A DNA stretch of 64,000 nt, taken from positions 40,228-104,227 of the forward strand of contig NZ_JASAOF010000022.1 in assembly GCF_029952525.1 (NCBI RefSeq), given 5' to 3'. Below, piece by piece: positions 33,619-41,359 of this stretch. How positions within the stretch are numbered: the first letter of the stretch is position 1; each line of letters starts with the position of its first letter. The notes under the pieces were generated by a model. That model was not told the origin of the DNA. It searched no databases and saw only the letters and a program-made list of their open reading frames with translations. Both the position numbers and the translations under genes were made by a program. Source of the stretch: Saccharopolyspora ipomoeae (GTDB taxonomy: Bacteria > Actinomycetota > Actinomycetes > Mycobacteriales > Pseudonocardiaceae).

Positions 33619-34161
33619 ATGGCCAGGAGATCGGGTTCCCAGACGCGCGAGGCGATCCGCGACGCCGCGACCCGGTTGTTCACCGAGCGCGGCTACGCCG
33701 ACACCTCCGTCCGGGACATCGCGTCGCGGGCCGCCACCGATCCGGCGCTGGTGATCAGGCACTTCGGCAGCAAGGAGCTGCTGTTCCTGGACACCATGCA
33801 CCTGAGCATCGACGACGAACCGCTGCTGGACGTGCCGCTGGAGCGGCTGGGAACCCGGTTCGTCGAGGTGCTGCTCGACTCCGACGACCGCACCCGCGCG
33901 ATCCACCTCGCGATGGTGCAGGGCAGCGGGCACCCGCAGATCGCCGAGCGGCTGCGGGAGACCCACGAGACCTCGTTCGTGCAGCCGCTGCGGGTGCGGA
34001 TGCGCGGTGCCGACGCCGAGGAGCGCGCCCGCGCGGCCGCGGCCCTGGTCGGCGGGCTGCTGTACTCGCTGTGGGTGGTCGGCGACCAGCGGCTGGCCGC
34101 CGACCGGGACGGGCTCGTCGAGCGCTACGGCGGACTGCTGCAGCGGCTGCTCACGCCGTGA
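33619..34161 (+). CDS. TetR-family regulator
   Basis: Repressor of 180 residues with N-terminal helix-turn-helix LFTERGYADTSVRDIASRA followed by TDPALVIRHFGSKELLF. A TACGAT about 10 nt before the ATG and the lack of a ribosome site suggest a leaderless message. It ends one base before the stop of the converging dehydrogenase gene at 34162. A perfect 9-bp-arm inverted repeat in that gene's promoter (35188-35208) is the best candidate operator. Confidence 0.9.
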   Translation: MARRSGSQTREAIRDAATRLFTERGYADTSVRDIASRAATDPALVIRHFGSKELLFLDTMHLSIDDEPLLDVPLERLGTRFVEVLLDSDDRTRAIHLAMVQGSGHPQIAERLRETHETSFVQPLRVRMRGADAEERARAAAALVGGLLYSLWVVGDQRLAADRDGLVERYGGLLQRLLTP

Positions 34162-35169
34162 TCACTGCACCGACCAGCCGCCGTCGGAGGGCAGGATCGC
34201 ACCGTTGAGGTTCACGCCGTCGTCGCTGAGCAGGAACGTGATCGAGGCGGCGAGCTGCGGCGCGGTCGCCACCGGCGGCATCAGGCCGATGAACCCGCCG
34301 GTGCGCTCGCGGCCGAACTCCGACATCGCGTCCACCGACGAGCTGATGCCGGTCGCCACCCCGCCCGGCGCGACCGCGTTGACCCGGACGCCCGACGGCC
34401 CGTACATGAACGCGGCGTTGCGGGTGATGCCGAGGACCGCGTGCTTGGAGGCGGTGTAGGCGACACCCGCGGCGTTGCCGCGCAGCGCGGCCTCGGAGGC
34501 GACGTTGACGATCGAGCCCGCGCCCGCGGCCAGCATCGACGGCAGCGCGGCCCGGGTGAGCCGCATCAGCCCGTCGACGTTGATCCGGAAGGTGCGCTCC
34601 CAGGTGGCGTCGTCGAGCTCGTGCAGCGGGCTGAAGTCGTCCATCACCCCGGCGACGTTGGCCAGCCCGTCGATGCGCTCGCCGGCCGCGGCGACGATCC
34701 GGTCGACGTCGGCGGCCTGCGAGATGTCGCCGGCCACGGCGACCGCGCCGGGCAGTTCGGCGGTGAGCTCGTCGAGCGGACCCGCGTTGATGTCGGCGGC
34801 GACGACCCGGCCGCCTTCCCGCGCGATCCGCGAAGCGGTCGCCCGCCCGATCCCGGAAGCGGCCCCGGTGACGATCACGGTCTTGCCCTCGAACCGCCCG
34901 GGCACGACCCGCTCCTGCCACCCGCTCGCGGCGGCGTCGACCTCCGGCATCACACCGCCGTTGACGCGCAGCACCAGCTCGTCCACGGCCTCCCGGCTCA
35001 TGGCCCCCTGGCTGAGCTCGACCAGCTGCTCCAACGGCAACCCGCTCACGGGCGCCAGCGCCTCGGGCTCGTGCCCGGCCGCGGCCAGCATCTCCCCGAT
35101 CAACGGCCCGCCCTCGGGATGCGCCAACCAAGCCCCCACCGTGCTCTTCGAGCTCAGCACCTCACCCAC
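34162..35169 (-). CDS. Short-chain dehydrogenase with an extra N-terminal domain
   Basis: The last ~245 residues are a classical SDR: the cofactor loop TGAASGIGRATA near residue 105, the NVAGVMDD segment, serine in NVASEAALRG, and the catalytic pair YTASKHA. The final GDGGWS-like motif is SDGGWSVQ. The first ~95 residues are unusual for the family (STVGAWLAHPEGGPLIGEM, later LVLRVNGG). They resemble the small helical tail found at the C-terminus of some actinobacterial GH3 glycosidases; this likeness is from memory. The GTG at 35169 has GGAGG upstream. The preceding palindrome suggests TetR control. The substrate may be a steroid or other alcohol, unproven. Confidence 0.85.
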   Translation of the reverse strand: MGEVLSSKSTVGAWLAHPEGGPLIGEMLAAAGHEPEALAPVSGLPLEQLVELSQGAMSREAVDELVLRVNGGVMPEVDAAASGWQERVVPGRFEGKTVIVTGAASGIGRATASRIAREGGRVVAADINAGPLDELTAELPGAVAVAGDISQAADVDRIVAAAGERIDGLANVAGVMDDFSPLHELDDATWERTFRINVDGLMRLTRAALPSMLAAGAGSIVNVASEAALRGNAAGVAYTASKHAVLGITRNAAFMYGPSGVRVNAVAPGGVATGISSSVDAMSEFGRERTGGFIGLMPPVATAPQLAASITFLLSDDGVNLNGAILPSDGGWSVQ

Positions 35170-35187
35170 CGAACACCTCCGACCCAC

Positions 35188-35208
35188 GAAGTCAACGCTG
35201 TTGACTTC
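35188..35208. promoter_or_regulatory. TetR-type operator upstream of the dehydrogenase
   Basis: Perfect 9-bp arms, GAAGTCAAC (35188-35196) and GTTGACTTC (35200-35208), separated by three bases. It begins 19 bp upstream of the SDR start and lies next to TAGGGT, a possible -10 box. Size and symmetry fit a TetR-family dimer. The TetR gene at 33619-34161 converges on this SDR. Confidence 0.6.
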
Positions 35209-35236
35209 CACCCTACCCGGCCCTCGAACCCCTCCC

Positions 35237-35284
35237 CGCGACGAAAACCGCGGTTTTCGTCGCGCGAATGCAGCGGTTTTCGAC
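35237..35284. repeat. AAAACC/GGTTTT palindromic element, copy 1
   Basis: A perfect 28-bp palindrome at 35237-35264 (arms CGCGACGAAAACCG) is followed by a further AGCGGTTTTCGAC. The segment 35243-35284 aligns without gaps over 42 bp to 60932-60973, with 35 identical bases. It lies in the 131-bp gap between two dehydrogenase genes on the same strand and could terminate the upstream one. Confidence 0.8.
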
Positions 35285-35300
35285 GTGGGGTGGGGGTCGG

Positions 35301-36029
35301 TCAGTTGATGCCGCCGTTGGCTCGGAGGGTTTGGCCGTTGATCCAGCGGCCGTCGGGGCCCGCGAGGAAGGACGTGACCGCGGCGATGTCGGCGGGGGTG
35401 CCGAGGCGTTCGAGCGGGGGCTGGGCGGCGAGGCGGTCGATGGTCTCCTGGGTCTTGCCCTCGAAGAACAGGTCCGTGGCCGTGGGGCCGGGTGCGATGG
35501 TGTTGACGGTGATGTCGCGTCCGCGCAGCTCGCGGGCCAGCACCATCGTCATCGCCTCGACCGCGCCCTTGGTCGCCGTGTACGGGCTGTAGGCCGGGAA
35601 GGCCAGGGCGACCGCGGAGCTGGAGAAGGTGATCAGCGCGCCGCCGTCGCGGAGCCGCCGGGCCGCCTGCTGGGCGACGGCGAAGGTGCCGCGCACGTTG
35701 GTCCGGTACACCTCGTCGAGCACCGCCAGATCCAGGTCGGCGACGGTGGACTGCGCCATCTTCCCTGCCGCGTGCGCGACCACGTCCACCCCGCCGAACT
35801 CGGCTTCGGCGGCGTCGAACATCGCCGCGACCGCGTGCTCGTCGGCGACGTCGGCCCGCACGGCGATCGCGCGCCCGCCCGACTCCCGCACCTCCCGAAC
35901 CGCCTCGGTGGCGAGCTCCTCGTTGCCCGCGTACCCGGCGACGACGGCGAACCCGTCGGCGGCGAGCCGGGTGACGACGTCGCGGCCGATGCCGCGCGAT
36001 CCGCCGGTGACGATGGCCGTGCGTGTCAT
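35301..36029 (-). CDS. Short-chain dehydrogenase/reductase
   Basis: Classical SDR of 242 residues: the NADP-type loop TGGSRGIGRDV near residue 9, VAHAAGKMAQ, serine in ITFSSSAVAL and the catalytic YTATKGA, ending with NGQTLRANGGIN. It resembles FabG-like 3-oxoacyl reductases and other general SDRs, so the substrate is open. The ATG has GGAGAGG about 9 nt upstream. It is divergent from an MmyB-type regulator with a 126-bp shared promoter region, a common actinobacterial pair in which the regulator controls the dehydrogenase. Confidence 0.92.
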   Translation of the reverse strand: MTRTAIVTGGSRGIGRDVVTRLAADGFAVVAGYAGNEELATEAVREVRESGGRAIAVRADVADEHAVAAMFDAAEAEFGGVDVVAHAAGKMAQSTVADLDLAVLDEVYRTNVRGTFAVAQQAARRLRDGGALITFSSSAVALAFPAYSPYTATKGAVEAMTMVLARELRGRDITVNTIAPGPTATDLFFEGKTQETIDRLAAQPPLERLGTPADIAAVTSFLAGPDGRWINGQTLRANGGIN

Positions 36030-36155
36030 GCGTGTTCCTCTCCTCGGTGACCTGCACCAAGCCTCCGGCGGAACACCGAGGTCAACCAGTTGCCGCTGAC
36101 CCGGGGGATGCCGTCCCCTGGCTCGGCCGCACCCGGCGAGCGGAAACTGGACGAC

Positions 36156-37007
36156 GTGAACCTGGGTGAACTCGGCGATTTCCTCAAGAAGCGGCGCGAC
36201 CGGATCCGCCCCTCCGACGTCGGCCTGCCCACCGGGCATCGGCGGCGGGTGCCGGGGCTCCGCCGCGAGGAGGTCGCGCAGCTCACCGGGGCCTCGGTGG
36301 ACTACTACATCGAGCTGGAGCGGGGCGGCGGCGCGCAGCCGTCCGAGCAGATGCTGGCCGCGCTGTCCCGCGCGCTGCGGCTCACCCGCGACGAGCGCGA
36401 CCACCTCTACGCGCTGGCCGGGCGCCCGCTGCCGCTGCGCGGCGGGTCCGCGGCGCACGTGCACCCGGGAATGCTCGACCTGCTGGACCGGCTGTCCGGC
36501 ACGCCCGCCCAGGTCATCACCGACCTGCACGTGACGCTCGTGCAGAACGACCTCGCGGTCGCGCTGCTCGGTCCGAAGGTGCCGGACTCGGGGATGCGGG
36601 CGAGCTTCGTCCACCGCTGGTTCACCGACCCGAGCTCGCGCGCGCTGTACCCGGAGGAGGACCACGCGCACCACGCCTGGACGTTCGTCGCGGACCTGCG
36701 CGCCGCCGTCGCCCGCCGCGCCCCGGACGATCCCGAAGCGCGCGAGCTGGTCGAAGACCTCCAGGCCCGCAGCCCGGAGTTCGCGGACCTGTGGTCCCGG
36801 CACGACATCGCCGTCCGCCGGGACGAGCGCAAGCGCCTGGTGCACCCGGAGCTCGGCACGATCGACGTCAACTGCCTGAACCTGGTGAGCGAGGACTGCC
36901 GCCAGCGACTCCTGTGGTTCACCCCCGCCGTCGGCACCGACTCGGCCGACAAGCTCGACCTCCTCGGCGTCCTCGGCACCCAATCCCTCATCCCGGACCC
37001 GTCCTGA
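36156..37007 (+). CDS. XRE-family regulator with MmyB ligand-binding domain
   Basis: Regulator of 283 residues. The N-terminal helix-turn-helix spans roughly 6-70 (FLKKRRDRIRPSDVGLP, then VPGLRREEVAQLTGASVDYY and IELERGG). The remainder is the MmyB-like domain with LVQNDLAVALLG, HRWFTDP and a C-terminal VGTDSADKLDLLGVLGTQ. In this family the C-terminal part is thought to bind a fatty-acid-like ligand. The start is uncertain: the GTG at 36156 precedes the first conserved residues, and upstream codons read like intergenic DNA. It is divergent from the SDR at 35301-36029, its probable target. Confidence 0.88.
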   Translation: MNLGELGDFLKKRRDRIRPSDVGLPTGHRRRVPGLRREEVAQLTGASVDYYIELERGGGAQPSEQMLAALSRALRLTRDERDHLYALAGRPLPLRGGSAAHVHPGMLDLLDRLSGTPAQVITDLHVTLVQNDLAVALLGPKVPDSGMRASFVHRWFTDPSSRALYPEEDHAHHAWTFVADLRAAVARRAPDDPEARELVEDLQARSPEFADLWSRHDIAVRRDERKRLVHPELGTIDVNCLNLVSEDCRQRLLWFTPAVGTDSADKLDLLGVLGTQSLIPDPS

Positions 37008-37024
37008 CCCCCGCCGGGGATCCG

Positions 37025-37066
37025 CGATTTCAATGGAGGTCGGGGACCCGATTCGCATTGAAATCG
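37025..37066. repeat. Hairpin with CGATTTCAATG arms
   Basis: An 11-bp inverted repeat (CGATTTCAATG at 37025-37035 and CATTGAAATCG at 37056-37066) with a 20-bp loop, 17 bp past the MmyB regulator stop. It resembles in form, but not in sequence, the palindromes in other gaps of this window. Confidence 0.65.
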
Positions 37067-37225
37067 GGTCATCCCCACCGCCGGATCAGGCGGGTTTTGA
37101 CCTGGGATCCGGGTTGGTCAAATCTGTGACCTGCGAAGACATCCGGAATTGGCTCGCGGGGAAGACCTGCCCATTGATCAGTAGATCTTCACCCGTCCGG
37201 GTGAATAACGTGGGTCGTGACCCGA

Positions 37226-37266
37226 GCGGGACTCCCCGGCCGACCGGGGGTGCCGGGGAGTCCCGC
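37226..37266. terminator. Strong bidirectional terminator
   Basis: Perfect 15-bp stem (GCGGGACTCCCCGGC and its complement at 37252-37266) with an 11-nt loop, between the converging MmyB regulator and the NBR1-domain gene. The remaining 37067-37225 holds no gene I can support. Confidence 0.8.
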
Positions 37267-37296
37267 GGGTCCGGACGTCACCGGACCTGCCCGACG

Positions 37297-38115
37297 TCAC
37301 CGGACCCGGATGTCGAAGAAGACGGCGCGGAGCTCTTCCGGGAAGTACTGGCGCCCGTCCTCGTCGACCATCTTCCAGCCGAGCTTGCAGCGGCCGGGCT
37401 TCTCACCCGTGAACACCGGCACCGCGAGCTGGACGGTGCCGCCGGGCGCCACCTCGCCGACGGAGACGCGCTGCGGGGCGGTGCAGTCGGCATCGCCCTC
37501 GCGGAAGACCTGCGCGAGGTAGCGGCCGTCCCACGGCTCGCGGCCGACGTTGCGGACCTCCCAGGTCTTGACGAAGTTCTCGCCCGCCGCGAACTCGGTG
37601 CCGTCCGGGACGGTCTCGCTGAGCATCAGCGACGCGTCACCGGGGATCGGGCGCTCCTCCGGCCACGTCCACCAGACCACGCCCGCCACGACGAGCACCG
37701 CCGCAGCCCCGGCCACCAGCCACTTCAACCACCTCGGCCGGGTCGCCGGGGGTTCGGCGGGTTCGGGTTCCTCGACGGTCCGCGCCGCTTCCCAGCGCCG
37801 GGACCACTCCCGGCGCGCGGTCTCGGCGTCCTGGCCGAGCACGCCGACGGCGAGGCTGCGCACGAACTCCCACGTCGTCTCCCACGACGGCAGGTCCTTG
37901 CCGCGCGCGGCCGCCGACAGCGCCGACTTGGAGGCCATCGCACCGAACTCGGCGCGCATCCGGTCGTACGACGGATCGCCTGCGGACTCCTTCAACTCGC
38001 ACAACCGCCAGGCGAACTCGGCGACCGGACTCTCCTGCGGGTCCGGGCGCTGCTGCTTGCGACCTCGTTTGCGCGCCGCGTCATCCCCGAGCACAGAATC
38101 GTCCACGCCGAGCAT
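37297..38115 (-). CDS. Membrane protein: helix-turn-helix-like N-terminus, TM helix, NBR1-type Ig domain
   Basis: About 272 residues in three parts. The N-terminus (FAWRLCELKESAGDPSYDRM, then SKSALSAAARGKDLPSWETT) looks like the XRE-like helical domain common in actinobacterial proteins. A proline-rich stretch and one membrane helix ([20 protein letters not shown]) follow. The external ~110 residues contain FVKTWEVRNVGREPWDGRYL and AVPVFTGEKPGRCKLGWKM, which match the Ig-like fold first described in NBR1. Known bacterial members have no settled role; surface sensing or binding is a guess. The start is uncertain (ATG at 38115 used, GTG at 38145 possible). Confidence 0.8.
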   Translation of the reverse strand: MLGVDDSVLGDDAARKRGRKQQRPDPQESPVAEFAWRLCELKESAGDPSYDRMRAEFGAMASKSALSAAARGKDLPSWETTWEFVRSLAVGVLGQDAETARREWSRRWEAARTVEEPEPAEPPATRPRWLKWLVAGAAAVLVVAGVVWWTWPEERPIPGDASLMLSETVPDGTEFAAGENFVKTWEVRNVGREPWDGRYLAQVFREGDADCTAPQRVSVGEVAPGGTVQLAVPVFTGEKPGRCKLGWKMVDEDGRQYFPEELRAVFFDIRVR

Positions 38116-38143
38116 TCTTGCGCAAAGCCGCTCCCCACCGAGC

Positions 38144-38184
38144 ACGACGGCGGCCGACCCACGTCGTGGACCGGCCGCCGTCGT
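38144..38184 (-). terminator. Hairpin terminator after the GH64 gene
   Basis: Perfect 13-bp inverted repeat (ACGACGGCGGCCG at 38144-38156, complement at 38172-38184) downstream of the minus-strand glucanase gene and upstream of the NBR1-domain gene. Confidence 0.7.
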
Positions 38185-38215
38185 CGCTGAACTGCGGGCG
38201 AGCGGCGCAGCCGCG

Positions 38216-38236
38216 AGGTTCCGCTACCCGCACCGC
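38216..38236 (+). repeat. Dispersed 21-bp repeat, copy after the GH64 gene
   Basis: Same 21-bp sequence as at 5244-5264 (opposite orientation), 10 bp past the GH64 stop codon. It may share in transcription termination with the hairpin at 38144-38184. Confidence 0.85.
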
Positions 38237-38246
38237 CACGCTTCGG

Positions 38247-39440
38247 TCAGCGCAGGGCGTTGAGCGTCAGGGTGAAGACCTCGGGGTCACCGGCGTTGAC
38301 CTTGCCGCTGTGGTCCTCACCGGCGTTGGAGCTCACGTCGTCGTAGGCGAACGCGTAGCCCTTGCCGTCGGGCAGGTTCTCGTGCACCACGCGGGCGTAG
38401 TGGTTGGTGATGTCGTTCTGGTAGAACGTCGCCGGGTCTTCCTCGTGCGGCTGGTTCGGGTTGATCAGCAGCGTGGTGCGGTTGAACGCCGCCGCCAGCC
38501 GCGGCACGATCGCCAGCCGCTCCTGCGAGTCGCTCTCCGGGTTGTTGGCGAACGGACCGCTGTTGCAGCCCCAGATGTCCACCGAGGACGGCTTGGCGAA
38601 GCGCTCGGAGCCGAACACCAGCTCCTCGCCCTCGACCTTGCCCTCGATGATGCCCAGGTCCTCGCGCTGGGTGTCGACGAACAGCGACTCGCCCGCGTAC
38701 TTGGCGTAGACCTCGTCGACGTAGGGCTCCATGTAGCCCTCGAAGTCGCCGGCGCGGTGGTTCGGGTTGAGCACCCGGACGACCTTGCCGTCGGCCTCCT
38801 GGACCAGGGTGGCCCAGTTGCCGCCCATGCCCTTGAGGCTCTCGGCGACCTTGTCCATGCCGCCGGTGGGCATGCCGGGAACGCTCTGCTCACCGCTGCC
38901 GGTGGTGGTCAGGTGCAGACCGATCGGGGCGGCGACGAAGTCCACGTAGCTGATGTTGGCGTAGAGCTGCTCCGCGTTGAGGGTGAACTCCGCGAACGTC
39001 CAGTCCTTGCCGAAGTTCGGGTCCTCGCTGGAGACGAAGTTCGGGTGCACGACCGAGGTCGTGCCGTCTGCGCCCTGCACGACCTGGAACTCCAGGGTGT
39101 CGTTGAGCGAGTAGTACACCCGCGCGCCGTACATGCGCGGCACGGTGACCTCGACGGTGCCGTCGACCGGGATCGCGACGTCGTCACCGATCGGCGTCGG
39201 CTCGGGGCCGCCCGCCTCGGGGAAGTACGGAGTGCCGTCCGCCTTGATGAAAACGGCCTTCTTCTCGGCGTCCGAGAATCCGGCGATGTAGGCGTTGGCG
39301 GGACCACCGGAGTTGTTCTGCAGAACGAACTTCATGCTTTCCGGAGCCGCCGAAGCGAACGGAGCGCTGATCGCCTGAGCCCAGAACGGTGCCGTCAGGG
39401 CCGCAGCGGAATAACCGAGAAACCGCCGGCGAGAAACCAT
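38247..39440 (-). CDS. Tat-exported glycoside hydrolase family 64 (beta-1,3-glucanase)
   Basis: Secreted protein of 397 residues. The N-terminus has a twin-arginine signal (SRRRFLGYSAAAL) cleaved after about residue 31 (ASAAPES). The mature part follows the GH64 pattern: FVLQNNSG, IPVDGTVEVTVPRMYGARVY, LYANISYVDFVAAPIGL, VDIWGCNSGPFANN, RLAAAFNRTTLL, NHYARVVHENL and GYAFAYDDV. GH64 enzymes cut beta-1,3-glucan from fungal walls, releasing pentasaccharides. Catalytic residues were not assigned here. The ATG has TGGAGGT about 7 nt upstream. Proteins of this family suggest a soil saprophyte or fungal antagonist. Monocistronic. Confidence 0.87.
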   Translation of the reverse strand: MVSRRRFLGYSAAALTAPFWAQAISAPFASAAPESMKFVLQNNSGGPANAYIAGFSDAEKKAVFIKADGTPYFPEAGGPEPTPIGDDVAIPVDGTVEVTVPRMYGARVYYSLNDTLEFQVVQGADGTTSVVHPNFVSSEDPNFGKDWTFAEFTLNAEQLYANISYVDFVAAPIGLHLTTTGSGEQSVPGMPTGGMDKVAESLKGMGGNWATLVQEADGKVVRVLNPNHRAGDFEGYMEPYVDEVYAKYAGESLFVDTQREDLGIIEGKVEGEELVFGSERFAKPSSVDIWGCNSGPFANNPESDSQERLAIVPRLAAAFNRTTLLINPNQPHEEDPATFYQNDITNHYARVVHENLPDGKGYAFAYDDVSSNAGEDHSGKVNAGDPEVFTLTLNALR

Positions 39441-39697
39441 GTGGATACCTCCAGAGACAACGGGACCACCACGTGTGGGCAGCCGATCCTCTCTCGTGAT
39501 CGATCCCGAAGTCTGCCGGTCTGGACAACCCCTTCCATACCCCCAATTGGAGCGAAGTAATCACATCTGAACACTATTCAACGGAAGCGCACATTCACCG
39601 TTGAATGCGCAAGCCGAGGGCGACATTCCGACAGATAATTGTGAATGCACTCGAATCGACCAAGCGAAATCCGTGATTTTCGCGAGTGAACCGAAAT

Positions 39698-41281
39698 CTA
39701 CCGCGATACGTGCACCGCGTACAAGGAAACCGGTTCTGACTTCCCCTTCAGCTCCACGCCCGGCCGCTCTTCGAGCTCCGCCGGAGCGCCCGCGACGAGC
39801 TCGCGGGTGCGCTCCGCGATCAGGATGGTGTCACCGGTCTGCCGGGTCGCGGCCTCGATCCGCGCGGCGACGTTCACCGGATCACCGATGACGGAGAACT
39901 CGAAACGGCCCGCGCCACCGACGTTTCCCGCGACGACGACCCCGGTGTTGACCCCGATCCCCACCGACAGGCCACCACCGAACTCCTCGCGCACGGCCTC
40001 CGCGATCGCCAGCGCCGCCAGCAGCGCCTGCCTCGGGTGGTCGGCGATGCGCCGGGGCGCGCCGAAAACCGCGAGCAGCCCGTCCCCGACGAACTTGTCC
40101 ACGTGGCCGCCGTGCTCGCGGATCACCGGGACCGCCCTCTCGAAGAGGCGGTTGATCGTGCCGACGATCTCGGTCGCGGAGATCGTCTCGGAAAGTCCGG
40201 TGAAGTCGCGGATGTCGATGAACATGATCGACACCTCCACCTCCTCACCGGCGAGATCGGTGCCCTCCCGGAGGACGAGCTCGGCGATGGCCGGATCGAC
40301 GTAGGTGCCGAACGCGGATCGGATCTGCTCCCGCTCCGCCAAACCCACGACCATCTCGTTGAATCCGGACTGCAGCCGACCGATCTCGGTGCCGTCGTAC
40401 ACCGGGATGCGGATGTCGAAGCGCCCCTGACGCACCTCGGCCAGGGCGTCCGCGACACCGCTGATCGGGTCGGCCGTCGCCCGAGCCGCCAGGTACACGG
40501 TGAGCATGCCGACCACCAGCGCCGTGCCGGCGAGCACCACCATCGCCACGGCCAGCTGGGTGTCGGTCACCTGCGAGGGGGCCAAGGTCCGCAGCCCGAG
40601 CATGAACAACCCCGCCATCGGCACGCAGCTTCCCAGCGCCCACGCCAGGACGCTGCGCACCGCCACACCACGACCGACCCGCAGGTCGTTCGGGTCGACG
40701 CCGGTGAGCAGCCGCGCCGCGACGGGTCGCAGCAGCCGCTCGATCAGCAGGTAGGCGCACGCGGCCGTGGTCACGCCGGTGAGGACCACGATGACCCCGA
40801 CCCACAGGCCGCGTTCAACGTCACGACTCGCCTCGAAGACGGCGAACACCACGGCGCCACCGATCCACAACCACACCTGCAGCCAGAACACCCGCAGCGG
40901 CAACCGCAGCACCGCGGCTCGCAGCTGTGAGGTGGCCGGGCCACCGGAAGCCAGCCACCGGTTGAGCCCCCGCTGCCCCCGGATCCCCGCGACGACGCCG
41001 ATCAGCGCCGCGAGCAGCATGTACGCGGCCGCGGCCAGGACGTAGAAACCGTTGGGCAGCATGCGATCCGGCGGCAGCGGAATGACCACGAGGCTGAGTG
41101 CGAGAACCGCCACGGTCCCGATCAGGTTCGCCAGCACCACCACTGCGGCGAGGACGACTCGCGTCAGGTCCGCGAGCGCTTTTCCCTCGGCGTCCTCCAA
41201 CCGGACGTCCGCCCTCAGGAACGCAGGGAGGTACCGCACGAGAACGCGAGGAGGAGTCACGCCGCCACGGTAATCGAACAC
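39698..41281 (-). CDS. Membrane class III adenylate/guanylate cyclase with HAMP domain
   Basis: Protein of 527 residues with the layout of mycobacterial Rv1318c-Rv1320c and Rv3645: about six membrane helices in the first 260 residues, a HAMP linker (ARATADPISGVADAL), then a class III cyclase domain. The metal aspartates are in FIDIRDFTGL and FVGDGLLAVFG. The base-selecting lysine (VDKF) and aspartate (IGDPVNV) and the transition-state Asn/Arg (NVAAR) are all present, so it should be active and make cAMP. The GTG start at 41281 has no clear ribosome site; downstream GTGs are possible. No partner gene is adjacent. Confidence 0.9.
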   Translation of the reverse strand: MFDYRGGVTPPRVLVRYLPAFLRADVRLEDAEGKALADLTRVVLAAVVVLANLIGTVAVLALSLVVIPLPPDRMLPNGFYVLAAAAYMLLAALIGVVAGIRGQRGLNRWLASGGPATSQLRAAVLRLPLRVFWLQVWLWIGGAVVFAVFEASRDVERGLWVGVIVVLTGVTTAACAYLLIERLLRPVAARLLTGVDPNDLRVGRGVAVRSVLAWALGSCVPMAGLFMLGLRTLAPSQVTDTQLAVAMVVLAGTALVVGMLTVYLAARATADPISGVADALAEVRQGRFDIRIPVYDGTEIGRLQSGFNEMVVGLAEREQIRSAFGTYVDPAIAELVLREGTDLAGEEVEVSIMFIDIRDFTGLSETISATEIVGTINRLFERAVPVIREHGGHVDKFVGDGLLAVFGAPRRIADHPRQALLAALAIAEAVREEFGGGLSVGIGVNTGVVVAGNVGGAGRFEFSVIGDPVNVAARIEAATRQTGDTILIAERTRELVAGAPAELEERPGVELKGKSEPVSLYAVHVSR

Positions 41282-41359
41282 GACGACGCGAGGTCGGGTT
41301 CAGACCGGGCGGGCGGGCGCCGACCGGGTGTGGTGCGGCGCCCGCTGCCGGAGGCGGGA

